DNA of 64,000 bases from contig NZ_JACHXU010000004.1 of assembly GCF_014192335.1 (NCBI RefSeq), positions 1 through 64,000 of the forward strand, read 5' to 3'. The first letter of the stretch is position 1; each line of letters starts with the position of its first letter. This DNA comes from Aporhodopirellula rubra. GTDB lineage: Bacteria > Planctomycetota > Planctomycetia > Pirellulales > Pirellulaceae. Below, in pieces: positions 43,979 through 52,305 of the stretch. The notes under the pieces were generated by a model. It was given only the letters and a program-made list of their open reading frames with translations, was not told the DNA's origin and searched no databases. The translations under genes were made by a program, and so were the position numbers.

Positions 43979-45630
43979 CCGTCCATGTTTTCGGACACCG
44001 CAATCCCGACACCGACGCCATTTGTAGTGCACTCGCCTACGCCGAGTACTTACGAAGAACGACACGCCCTGATGCCGTCGCCGCCTGTTGTGGAGCCCCG
44101 AATGAGCGAACCGAGTTCGCCCTCCGGCAAGCCAAACTCGCGATGCCGCGAATCATCATGGACGTCCGCCCTGAACTCGACGACATCTGCAACCGTGAAG
44201 TCATCTTCGCGAGACCCAACGACGTTTTCTACGACGTCTACAAATTGATGAACGCCCACGGGCTCCGATCGATCCCGGTTCTCGACGAAAACGACACTCT
44301 GATCGGTTTGGCAACGCTGCTCGAATTGCTCGAACTGGTTTTCAAAGGCGGCGTCGACGGCGGGCAATCACGCGGTGTTCGCTCGACCCTTCGCAGCATC
44401 GTTTCGGTGCTCGGCGGAGAGTTCCAGCACGCGGTGAATCCGGACGAGACCGAAGACCTGATCGTCACCGTCGGTGCGATGAGCGCGGGCGGTTTCACCG
44501 ATCGACTCAGCCAGTACCCCGTCGACCGCCTTCTCGTGGTGAGCGGTGACCGACCGACGATCCAGTTGCCCGCGCTCGAAATGGGCGTTCGCGCCCTCGT
44601 CGTCACCGGCGGATTCGAACTGTCGAGCGGCCTGATGGAGTTGGCACGAAACCGGGGCGTCGCGGTGATCACGAGCGAACTCGACACCGCAACGACGACG
44701 ATGCGAATCAAGGCGGCCCAAGTGATCGCCGATGCCATCGACAAGGACTTCGAATCGTTGCCGGCGAAGATGCCGGTCACGACGGCAAAACAACAAATCT
44801 TCCGCTCCGCCCAACCGGTTTTCCCCGTCACCGATGGCAAAAAACTCATCGGCGTGCTGAGCAAGAGTGACCTCGTCCACCCGCCCCGTCCGCAACTCGT
44901 CCTCGTTGATCACAACGAAATGGGACAAGCCGTCGAGGGCGCCGACGAAGCCGACATTATCGAGGTGCTCGATCACCACCGCCTTGGCGGATCGCTAAAA
45001 TCGACCGGTCCGATCAAGTTCACGATGGATCCCGTCGGTTCGACTTGCACGCTCGTGGCGAGACTGTTCCGCCAATCGAACATCACACCCGAACCGGGCA
45101 TCGCTCTCTGCATGGCCTCAGGGATCATCAGCGACACGCTTTACCTGCGTTCGCCCACAACGACGGACGTCGACCGCGACATCCTCGCGTGGCTGCAAAC
45201 GTTCTGCAACCTTTCGCTCGAGCAGTTCGCAACGGACTTTTTCCAAGTCGGCTCTGCCCTGCGTACGTGTACTCCGGAAAAAGTGGTGCGGGAAGACTGC
45301 AAGCAGTTCGAAGAAGGGGGCAAGCGTTTTTCGATTTCACAGATCGAGGAAATCGGATTCGACCTTTTTTGGCAGCGACAAACCGAACTCGCCAAAGCGC
45401 TCAGCGGACTCGCGACCGAAAACCATTTGGACTTTTCGGCCCTGCTCGTCACGGACATTTCCAGCAACGGCAGCCTGTTGCTCATGAGCCGAGAACCCGA
45501 CGGTTGGGATGAGATCAATTACCCACAACTCGAAGACAATCTCTACAAACTCGACAACGTGGTCAGCCGCAAGAAGCAATTACTGCCCCTGATCAGCAGC
45601 CTGCTCGAAACCGCCACTCACCCGTCGTAA
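43975..45630 (+). CDS. Family II (DHH) manganese pyrophosphatase with CBS and DRTGG domains
   Basis: 551 residues. The DHH domain is split by a regulatory insert: HRNPDTD at 8-14 and the N-terminal part, then CBS 1 (about 75-125), a DRTGG domain (about 155-245), CBS 2 (about 265-300), then VDHNEMGQAVEG (311-322) and the DHH signature LDHHRLGG with DHH at 333-335, followed by the DHHA2 domain. This is the adenine-nucleotide-regulated type of inorganic pyrophosphatase, hydrolysing PPi to phosphate and activated or inhibited by nucleotides bound at CBS. Its start overlaps the coaC stop (ATGA). Confidence 0.92.
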   Translation: MTVHVFGHRNPDTDAICSALAYAEYLRRTTRPDAVAACCGAPNERTEFALRQAKLAMPRIIMDVRPELDDICNREVIFARPNDVFYDVYKLMNAHGLRSIPVLDENDTLIGLATLLELLELVFKGGVDGGQSRGVRSTLRSIVSVLGGEFQHAVNPDETEDLIVTVGAMSAGGFTDRLSQYPVDRLLVVSGDRPTIQLPALEMGVRALVVTGGFELSSGLMELARNRGVAVITSELDTATTTMRIKAAQVIADAIDKDFESLPAKMPVTTAKQQIFRSAQPVFPVTDGKKLIGVLSKSDLVHPPRPQLVLVDHNEMGQAVEGADEADIIEVLDHHRLGGSLKSTGPIKFTMDPVGSTCTLVARLFRQSNITPEPGIALCMASGIISDTLYLRSPTTTDVDRDILAWLQTFCNLSLEQFATDFFQVGSALRTCTPEKVVREDCKQFEEGGKRFSISQIEEIGFDLFWQRQTELAKALSGLATENHLDFSALLVTDISSNGSLLLMSREPDGWDEINYPQLEDNLYKLDNVVSRKKQLLPLISSLLETATHPS

Positions 45631-45843
45631 ACACGGCGGTATGGGCCGAACGCGAACATTCCGTACTGGGCTCTCCCATACCCGCCTTCTCGGGTCCGAC
45701 GACCGCCACACCCACGCAGATCACATGGCAAGGCATACAGCGACGCACCGGGGGGCTTCCTCGGCGGATATAGTTGCGATGCCTATCGGATGATGAACAT
45801 CCTAAAATCCTCTCACCATGATTTTGAGAACCGGTGTTAAACC

Positions 45844-47124
45844 ATGAAAACGTCCTATGACTGTGTGGTCGTCGGCGGGGGCCCCGCCGGCGGAACCGCT
45901 GCCTCCATCGTTGCCTCGGCTGGCCTTAGCACCTTGTTAATCGAACGTGAGGCCGTGCCACGTTTCCACGTGGGGGAATCCCTGATGCCGGAGGCCTACT
46001 GGCCGCTCGAACGTCTCGGGCTGATCGACCAGATGAAAACGTCTGGATGGCAACAGAAGAAGAGCGTTCAATTTGTGACGCACACAGGTAAAGAGTCCGA
46101 ACCGTTTTTCTTCCGTGAACACGACGAACGGGAGTGCAGCACCACATGGCAAGTCGAACGAAGCGAATTCGACAAGATGCTGTTCGACCGGGCCGCGGAA
46201 TTGGGTGCGGATTGCCACGACCGGACACGGCTCGTCGAAGTCAAGTTCGATCCTGCGGACTCTCCCGACACGCCACCTCGCGCGACCGGTGTGGTTGTCC
46301 GTGATGCGGCAGGCGAAGACCACACGATCGAATGCCGCGTGGTGATTGATGCCACCGGACAACAAAGTTTCATCGCCGGTCGCCTCGGTCTCAAAGAGGT
46401 CAACCCAAACCTGAAGAAAGCTGCAATCTGGACGTATTACAAAGACGCGATTCGCGGCGATGGGGACAACGAAGGCGCCACGATCATCCTCAACAGCGAA
46501 AACAAAAACGCGTGGTTCTGGTTCATCCCACAATCTCGCGGCATCACGAGTGTGGGATGCGTCGCCGATCATGAGTATCTGCTCAAGGGCCGAGGCACAC
46601 CGGAAGAAATTTTCGGCGAGGAACTCGCGAGTTGCCCAGGCCTGATCCCACGCCTAAGCAGCGCCACCCGCGTTGGCAAATTCACAACGGCGAAAGAATT
46701 TTCCTACATGACGCGACAGCACGCCGGGCCGGGATGGGTCCTCGTCGGTGACGCGTTCGGATTCATCGACCCGGTGTACTCGTCCGGTGTGTATTTCGCC
46801 TTAGAGATGGGTGTGCGGGCGGGTGATGCCGTCGTCGAGGGTCTGCAAAACAACGACCTCTCGGGCGACCAACTCGGCAAATGGGCTCCCGAATTCAAAG
46901 CCGGTGCCGAACGAATCCGCAAACTCGTGCATGCATTCTACGACAAAGATTTCAGCATCGGCCGGTTCATGCGAGAGTTCCCTCAGTATCGAGGCAATGT
47001 GACGGACCTTTTAATCGGACGCGTTTTCACCGATGATGCCGGGCGCATGTTCCCCGACATGCAACAAAGTATCGAAAACACTCGGCAACAAAAAATCGCT
47101 GCGGCGAAAGAGATGAACGCTTGA
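45844..47124 (+). CDS. FAD-dependent oxidoreductase, flavin-halogenase/geranylgeranyl-reductase-like
   Basis: 426 residues. GGGPAGG at 11-17 binds FAD, HVGESLMPEAYWPLERLG (42 onward) and the GDAFGFIDPVYSSGVYFALEMG stretch near 300 are typical of the group that contains flavin-dependent halogenases and geranylgeranyl reductases. NAWFWFIPQS near 220 fits the WxWxIP motif of halogenases; the catalytic Lys motif of tryptophan halogenases is not seen, so substrate and chemistry stay open. No membrane segment. Its stop overlaps the next gene's TTG start, so a phosphatase is coupled to it. Confidence 0.8.
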   Translation: MKTSYDCVVVGGGPAGGTAASIVASAGLSTLLIEREAVPRFHVGESLMPEAYWPLERLGLIDQMKTSGWQQKKSVQFVTHTGKESEPFFFREHDERECSTTWQVERSEFDKMLFDRAAELGADCHDRTRLVEVKFDPADSPDTPPRATGVVVRDAAGEDHTIECRVVIDATGQQSFIAGRLGLKEVNPNLKKAAIWTYYKDAIRGDGDNEGATIILNSENKNAWFWFIPQSRGITSVGCVADHEYLLKGRGTPEEIFGEELASCPGLIPRLSSATRVGKFTTAKEFSYMTRQHAGPGWVLVGDAFGFIDPVYSSGVYFALEMGVRAGDAVVEGLQNNDLSGDQLGKWAPEFKAGAERIRKLVHAFYDKDFSIGRFMREFPQYRGNVTDLLIGRVFTDDAGRMFPDMQQSIENTRQQKIAAAKEMNA

Positions 47125-47744
47125 ACGAATTCAATGAACTGCGTTGGTGGCAGGACGACCTCTCAGAACGCTTTGACGCTCTGATCTTCGACTGTGACGG
47201 CACCCTCACCGATTCGATGCCACTGCACTACCGCGCGTGGCGTGACACTTTGCTGGCACGAGGCGTGGAATTCCCCGAGCCTCGGTTCTATTCGATGGGC
47301 GGCATGCCCACGGACAAGATTATCGACATCTTGTGCGGCGAACAGAATGTCAGTGTGGATGTCGACGCCACCGCTCAAGCCAAAGAAGATGCTTTTGAGG
47401 ATTTGATGGGCGAACTGCAACCGCTGCAGATCGTCTGCGATTGTGCCGCCCGACACCGTGGCCAAATGCCGATGGCCGTCGCCAGCGGTGGAATCCGTCC
47501 GATCGTCGAGCGTCAACTCAAACAAATCGAAACGTTCGACTGGTTTGGCGCCATCGTTACGAGCGAAGACACCGAACTGCACAAACCGGAACCAGACGCA
47601 TTCTTGCTCGCCGCCCGATTGCTCGACGTCGATCCGACGCGTTGCCTGGTCTTTGAAGATTCACCACTCGGATTCGACGCCGCATGTCGGGCCGGCATGC
47701 AATTCGTCGACGTTCGCCCAACCGTCGCGGCAAACGGAAAATAA
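47121..47744 (+). CDS. HAD-family phosphatase, beta-phosphoglucomutase-like
   Basis: 207 residues starting at the TTG at 47121 (TTGA overlaps the upstream stop). Motif I FDCDGTLTDS, cap region TLLARGVEFPEP, motif II AVASGG, motif III Lys in LHKPEPDAF, motif IV VFEDSPLGFDAA. Subclass IA with helical cap, as in YqaB and beta-phosphoglucomutase. It probably dephosphorylates a small sugar phosphate. A natural product context is not evident, although the upstream flavoprotein is halogenase-like. Confidence 0.88.
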   Translation: MNEFNELRWWQDDLSERFDALIFDCDGTLTDSMPLHYRAWRDTLLARGVEFPEPRFYSMGGMPTDKIIDILCGEQNVSVDVDATAQAKEDAFEDLMGELQPLQIVCDCAARHRGQMPMAVASGGIRPIVERQLKQIETFDWFGAIVTSEDTELHKPEPDAFLLAARLLDVDPTRCLVFEDSPLGFDAACRAGMQFVDVRPTVAANGK

Positions 47745-47780
47745 GCCGCAGAGTCCTAACAGAACCGCGGGCAGGTTTCG

Positions 47781-47814
47781 CGCCGCGTCCACCGAGCCAA
47801 GGGTGACGCGGCGT
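47781..47814 (+). terminator. Hairpin after the HAD gene
   Basis: CGCCGCGT-C-CAC (47781-47792) pairs with GTG-ACGCGGCG (47803-47813) around a loop of about 10 bases. It lies 37 bp after the HAD stop. The following bases (TTCGTT) are only weakly U-rich. Confidence 0.55.
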
Positions 47815-47901
47815 TCGTTGCAGCAAACGCAAGTCAGTAGCGAACTCAAAATCGGCAATGTCACCCGCGAAAGGGGCCACCCACTCGCGGCACCTTCTCA
47901 C

Positions 47902-47928
47902 GCCCCCCGCCGGCTCTCTCGCGGGGGC
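47902..47928 (-). terminator. GC-rich hairpin downstream of the coiled-coil membrane gene
   Basis: GCCCCC-C-GC (47902-47910) pairs with GCGGGGGC (47921-47928). It is about 60 bp past the stop of the minus-strand gene that ends at 47989 and would fold in its transcript. No U-tract. Confidence 0.4.
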
Positions 47929-47988
47929 TACCGATATTCTCGAGAGCCCGACATTCCCGAGAGAATGCCGGTGACTCATTCAGGCCAT

Positions 47989-49467
47989 CTAAGGGGCGAG
48001 AATTTCGTTCGTCGTTTGCACGCCAGAGTTGTCTTGCTGGAAGATCGAAGGCAGGTTGTTTGGCAAACGACCGGGTGCGTCCGATGGATCTGGAGCGAAG
48101 TCGCTGCCGCGGACGGCCGATCCCAACGGGGTCGTTAACGAATCGTCGATCGTTCGCAAATAAGCTTGCAGCTTCCACGCCGGGATGACGGTCACACCGA
48201 GTTCCTTGGCCATCGTCTTCGCTCGGCCGAGTGCCACGACTTCGCGAGCATCGGCTTCGCCATCAGCCTCAGGTGGTTCGCCGAGAACGAGGAATCGGAC
48301 GCTGCTGTCGAAATCACCATCGGTGCTCAAGTCGGGCTGCAGGATCGCGGCGACTTCCGCTCCCGCGGCACGCACCATCGAGGCGACACCCTCGGTATCA
48401 GGTCGCTCATCGCCATCGAGATCGATGTTCCATCCCAACGCAATCTTGACGCGTCGGCCTGGTGACCAGAACGGCGAGTAGATTTTGTCGCCCGAGATGA
48501 TCGGATAGCGGAATTCAGGACGTGCAACGACACGGGCTTCGGCACGATGCTCGCCGAGAATCTTCGTGACCTGGATGGTCGCTTTCACTTTGGCATCTTG
48601 CAGGCGGGTTTCGTCGCCGTCGATCACTCCAAACGTCACGCCAGGACGGAGTGCTTCGGACGATCCCAAGTTGATGTTCACCACGTTGCCGTCGCGGACG
48701 ACGTACGTGATCACACCTTGTGTGCTTTCGAAGTTATCGCTGCGCAGTTTGGTCAACTCGATCAATTGCGTGTTGATTGTCGAGAGCAGTTTGTCTTCAC
48801 GTGTTTTGAAGTTGGCGAGTTCGGTCTGCAACTTTTTGCTCAGTGCGTTGAGCTTCTTCGAGGTTTGCAGGAGCGTGTCTTTGTTCTTTTCGCCGGTCTC
48901 CTTCATCTTCTCGCGGTCTTCGGCGTACTTTGACATCTCCACTTCGAGTTGCTTGTTCGCTTTGTCTTTGTCCGATTCAGCCTGCTCCTGTGCCTTCCGC
49001 GCGAGATCCACTTCCGAGGCCGTTTGGACCCGAATCTTGGTCGCTTCATCACGTGCTTGACCGTACTGAACGTTCCGGGACCGAATCGCGTTGACGAGCA
49101 CCTCGGGGAGGTTCGGATAGTTGCGGTTTTGCGGATCGACTTCAGGACCGAAATAGGACATATCACGGGCGAACTGCCGTTCGATCGTTTCCATGTCCGG
49201 GTCCCCGCCCGTGCTCGAGGTCAGTTGGTCGAACTGAGCTTGGGTCAATCCACCGACGCCTAGCATCGCCTTCATCATTGTCGCCTGGCTCTGAAGCGTT
49301 TGCAGTTCCGATTGAGCGGAGGTCAAGCGATCTTTGGACGCTACTGCGGTAAGCGACTCGACGCTGCCCCAGCGATACAGGAAGAAATTCAAGGCCAGAG
49401 AAAGGACCAAGAAAATCAGGCAAGCGATCAAGCTGCCACGGATGACGGAATCGTCGCGTGCGGCCAT
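47989..49467 (-). CDS. Membrane-anchored coiled-coil protein, function unknown
   Basis: 492 residues. One N-terminal membrane helix (GSLIACLIFLVLSLALNFFLYRW) anchors the protein. Residues 45-80 and about 150-255 form a long coiled coil (Ala/Glu/Lys/Gln-rich heptads). Then comes a beta-rich domain (VVRDGNVVNINLGSSEALRPGVTFGVIDG; KATIQVTKILGEHRAEARV; GDKIYSPFWSPGRRVKIALG) reminiscent of a stretch of translation-factor-like beta barrels, and a C-terminal domain (VASMVRAAGAEVAAIL; ARTMAKELGVTVIPAWKLQAYLRTID) with a BRCT-like strand-helix pattern. No family named with certainty. A periplasm-spanning scaffold is a reasonable guess. Confidence 0.7.
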   Translation of the reverse strand: MAARDDSVIRGSLIACLIFLVLSLALNFFLYRWGSVESLTAVASKDRLTSAQSELQTLQSQATMMKAMLGVGGLTQAQFDQLTSSTGGDPDMETIERQFARDMSYFGPEVDPQNRNYPNLPEVLVNAIRSRNVQYGQARDEATKIRVQTASEVDLARKAQEQAESDKDKANKQLEVEMSKYAEDREKMKETGEKNKDTLLQTSKKLNALSKKLQTELANFKTREDKLLSTINTQLIELTKLRSDNFESTQGVITYVVRDGNVVNINLGSSEALRPGVTFGVIDGDETRLQDAKVKATIQVTKILGEHRAEARVVARPEFRYPIISGDKIYSPFWSPGRRVKIALGWNIDLDGDERPDTEGVASMVRAAGAEVAAILQPDLSTDGDFDSSVRFLVLGEPPEADGEADAREVVALGRAKTMAKELGVTVIPAWKLQAYLRTIDDSLTTPLGSAVRGSDFAPDPSDAPGRLPNNLPSIFQQDNSGVQTTNEILAP

Positions 49468-49737
49468 GATGGGCGTTGGGTTTTAGGGAGAGAAAGGTCT
49501 ATCGTCAGACGAGAAGAACCGCCAATTGTATTCGCTCAATATCGAAATCACACGCTCGGCGGCGGATTTTCTTTACGAATCACTCCCTCTTCAGGTTCAG
49601 GGTTTGCCGATTCCACCGGTTTTGGCGTTCAGCCGACGATCGGCGGATGCTCCGCTCGCGTCACCCCCACCCTGAACGGGCCCGGCCAGCGGCCGGCGCG
49701 GCCCCAATTTCGTCGGTTCTGCCGGAAAGCGAACCGC

Positions 49738-50790
49738 TCAGTCCTGCAGCTCACGCCGCAGATTCCGGACTCGGTCCTGAATGAGGATCGGCAATTTGCT
49801 CCGCAGCAGGTTGCGGCCGTCGAACCAATCGTGGGGTTCGTGAAGAACGAAACGGAGTTGGATAATGGACGCTTGTTCTTGTCCCGGCACCGGAGTGATC
49901 GCGACGTACCCCCCCATACCGGCATAAGGATGTGGCGGACCGAGCTCTTTCTCGCCAACGGAATTGCGTTCAATCGCCCGCCATTGATTCGAGATCGATT
50001 CCGGATCCGGCGTTGGCGAACCGAACCGTGAATCCAACAACCAAGTCAAAATGATCGGAGCGGTTTCGTCATCTGTCGACCAGATCGAACGTCTCGCCCG
50101 AGCGACCCCACGAACGACAACCTTGCTGAGCAACGGCATCTGCAGATATCCGAGAGCCTCGTACTGCCCGTCGAGGGTCACGTTGAAATCAGCGAGTTCC
50201 TGTTTGGTCAGTGACCGGGTTTTGTTCTTCTCCAACTCCTCCGGATTGTCTTGGTCGCTCAGTTCGATCGTTTTCTCCGGCGAATCTGGATCCGATTTAA
50301 AGTCCTCGAGCGCTTCCGATTTCCGAATTTCAGCAATCGACTGATGGACGACGAACGCGACATCAATGAAATGCCCGATGCGATCGCCCTCATCATTTTT
50401 GATCGAATCGGTTTGCACCGAGATCGGCGCCACCACGGAATCCCGCGTGAACCGGCTCACACCATGTCGCCCCGCAAGAGTCTCCAACGCCTTCATTGCC
50501 GACGGGCTGTCGGCGGGCTCGCCGGTGACCGAAACGAAACTGGGCTCCGGCAACACAAACGATTTGTCATTGGTGAGTTCAATGCCCTCGGTTGTCATCT
50601 TCCGCAACAGATTTTCTTGAGACGATCGTTCGTCCGCCGCATCCGCTGAGGCGGCCTCCGGCGCAGCGGTTTGTTCTCCACACGCTCGATGGGCCACCGG
50701 GAAGGAAACCAAGAACGTCGCCAATAAGATTGCAGGTAGCGTCACGTGAGAGACGGGATCGGAAACGGCGCCGCAGCGAAGAAGATTCAT
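49738..50790 (-). CDS. Exported protein of unknown function
   Basis: 350 residues. The N-terminal hydrophobic stretch (VTLPAILLATFLVSFPVAHRACG) is a signal peptide; a short Ala/Asp/Glu-rich spacer follows. The rest is a mixed alpha/beta protein with FIDVAFVVHQSIAEIRKSE, LADFNVTLDGQYEALGYLQMPLLSKVVVRGVARARRS and a final SIIQLRFVLHEPHDWFDGRNLLRS. I do not recognise the family. Start ATG at 50788-50790. It follows (upstream of) the coiled-coil gene on the same strand with 270 bp between, so co-transcription is uncertain. Confidence 0.65.
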   Translation of the reverse strand: MNLLRCGAVSDPVSHVTLPAILLATFLVSFPVAHRACGEQTAAPEAASADAADERSSQENLLRKMTTEGIELTNDKSFVLPEPSFVSVTGEPADSPSAMKALETLAGRHGVSRFTRDSVVAPISVQTDSIKNDEGDRIGHFIDVAFVVHQSIAEIRKSEALEDFKSDPDSPEKTIELSDQDNPEELEKNKTRSLTKQELADFNVTLDGQYEALGYLQMPLLSKVVVRGVARARRSIWSTDDETAPIILTWLLDSRFGSPTPDPESISNQWRAIERNSVGEKELGPPHPYAGMGGYVAITPVPGQEQASIIQLRFVLHEPHDWFDGRNLLRSKLPILIQDRVRNLRRELQD

Positions 50791-51199
50791 TGTTGCCTAG
50801 ATGCGTGTGAGTTTTTGGGGTGCGTTGGGGTTGGGACGCCGAATCGGATCAAAGACCACCGGGAACTTCAGTGGTGCATACGATTGTGGGCGCGTCAAGC
50901 GAATTGGGGTTCAAAAACATTCAGATTCCTCGAGCGGCCTTGTCGATCCGTAGCGATCGAGCAATGCGTTGCGAATCCTACAGTCTGCAGGGTCTTGAGC
51001 CATTCCGATTAGATTTCGCAAACTTGATGCTGCCGAAACACTCATGCCGTCCGATACCTACTTGTGCAACGGTATCTTGCTTTCAATTTACCGAGAACGC
51101 AAATCACACAGCGTCGTCGTTGACCCTCCCAATCGAAACGATAACCGTCGTGTGGCGATCGAAACCTTCCTCTCAAAAAATTCCACGGAGACCTGTACG
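50791..51199. other. Intergenic region upstream of the Cys-repeat gene
   Basis: 409 bp between divergent genes. Open frames here lack start signals and domain features. It must contain both promoters, and perhaps a long leader for the Cys-repeat gene, but no specific motif is supported. Confidence 0.5.
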
Positions 51200-51763
51200 A
51201 TGCGTCGTATTCTTGTACCAGCTGTTTTGGCCGTTGCCCTGCTTGCCGGAAACGCCTCCAGCGCCAGCGCCTTTGGCCACCTGAAATCCCTGTTCGGCGG
51301 TTGCGGATCCGCATGTGACACCGCTTGTTGCGAACCAGTTTGTGAGCCCGTTTGTGGCTGTGAGCCTGTTTGCGGTTGCGAGCCTGTTTGCTGCGAACCA
51401 GTTTGCGGAGCAGAGCCTTGCTGTGCACCAAAGATGGGCTTGCTCCAACGCCTCTTCCACAAGAAGAGCTGCTGCGACACCGGTTGCTGCGAGCCAGTTT
51501 GCGAGCCAGTTTGTGGCTGTGAGCCAATTTGCGAACCAGTTTGCGGTTGCGAGCCAATCTGCGAACCAGTTTGTGGTTGCGAGCCAGCTTGCTGCGACTC
51601 GGCACCTTGCCGCCCATTCGGTGGATTCTTCGCTCGCATGTTCAGCAAGAAGAGCGCCTGCGACGCCGGCTGCTGCGAAATCGTTGAGCCAGCTTGCGGT
51701 TGCGAACCAACCTGCGGTTGCGAGCCAGTTTGCGGTTGCGAAGCACCTTGCGGATGCCACTGA
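51200..51763 (+). CDS. Exported protein with CEPVCGC repeats
   Basis: 187 residues from the ATG at 51200, with GGAG at 51187-51190; this start gives the signal peptide MRRILVPAVLAVALLAG (cleavage near SASA-FG). The mature part has 41 Cys, about a quarter of its residues, in three blocks of CEPVCGCEP(V/I)CEPVC-type repeats separated by two similar spacers (LLQRLFHKKSCCDTGCC and FFARMFSKKSACDAGCC). The regular spacing suggests a disulfide-linked rod or metal-loaded wall protein. It has the same leader style as the Cys-rich protein at 5.1 kb. Function unknown. Confidence 0.8.
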   Translation: MRRILVPAVLAVALLAGNASSASAFGHLKSLFGGCGSACDTACCEPVCEPVCGCEPVCGCEPVCCEPVCGAEPCCAPKMGLLQRLFHKKSCCDTGCCEPVCEPVCGCEPICEPVCGCEPICEPVCGCEPACCDSAPCRPFGGFFARMFSKKSACDAGCCEIVEPACGCEPTCGCEPVCGCEAPCGCH

Positions 51764-51849
51764 GAACTTCACTTTCCCGGCAGGGCGAGCTCCTAAGAGA
51801 TCATTACTCGACTAAGCCCGCTCGACGGCGAAACTGAAACCTAACAATG

Positions 51850-51886
51850 ACCCCGTGCTCGGAATTGATCCGACACGGGGTTTTTT
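51850..51886 (+). terminator. Terminator after the Cys-repeat gene
   Basis: ACCCCGTG (51850-51857) pairs with CACGGGGT (51874-51881), with an inner TCGG/CCGA extension, followed by six T (51881-51886). It is 87 bp after the stop. Confidence 0.88.
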
Positions 51887-52305
51887 CGTTGGCGTCACGC
51901 GGTCGCGCCGAAATACCGACACAGCTTCAAAATTACAATGCATCCCCAAACTCACGGCAGCGTCAAATCACGCAATCACGGAAAAACCCCGCCTTGGACG
52001 CCAATCTGATGCGTTTTGGGATTGAGCAAATCCGTGGCAAACCACTGGGAGTAGGGTAATTCCCCTCCCGCATCCCGCCATTACGATCGCTCCACTTCGG
52101 ATCGGCGACACCGGTCGCTTTGCAAACCTATTGATTGTCGAGGGCATCGCAGCTTGTTAAGCTGGGCACCATCGGAAAATCGTTCGACATCTGTGATCAA
52201 GCGATCTTCCGCCTCCTGGGTTTCGGATCAAGCAATGCGTTTTGTCTCCGGAGACCTCCCACCACCCCCCCCTCCTTACCCGCTCACCACATGGAAAATT
52301 CTCGC
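51887..52305. other. Intergenic region before the exported Gfo/Idh/MocA gene
   Basis: About 420 bp. The frame of the next gene stays open back to 52135, but this part codes for unlikely residues (Cys/Pro-rich, no leader). No RNA gene or repeat recognised. Confidence 0.45.

Noticed and set aside
51330-51760. Repeats at 51.3-51.7 kb considered as a CRISPR array
   Set aside because: Repeat units are short, in frame, of unequal spacing and encode Cys-Glu-Pro repeats; no constant repeat with unique spacers.
52135-52305. 57-residue extension of the exported Gfo/Idh/MocA protein
   Set aside because: It would place the twin-arginine leader internally; the ATG at 52306 restores a normal Tat signal.
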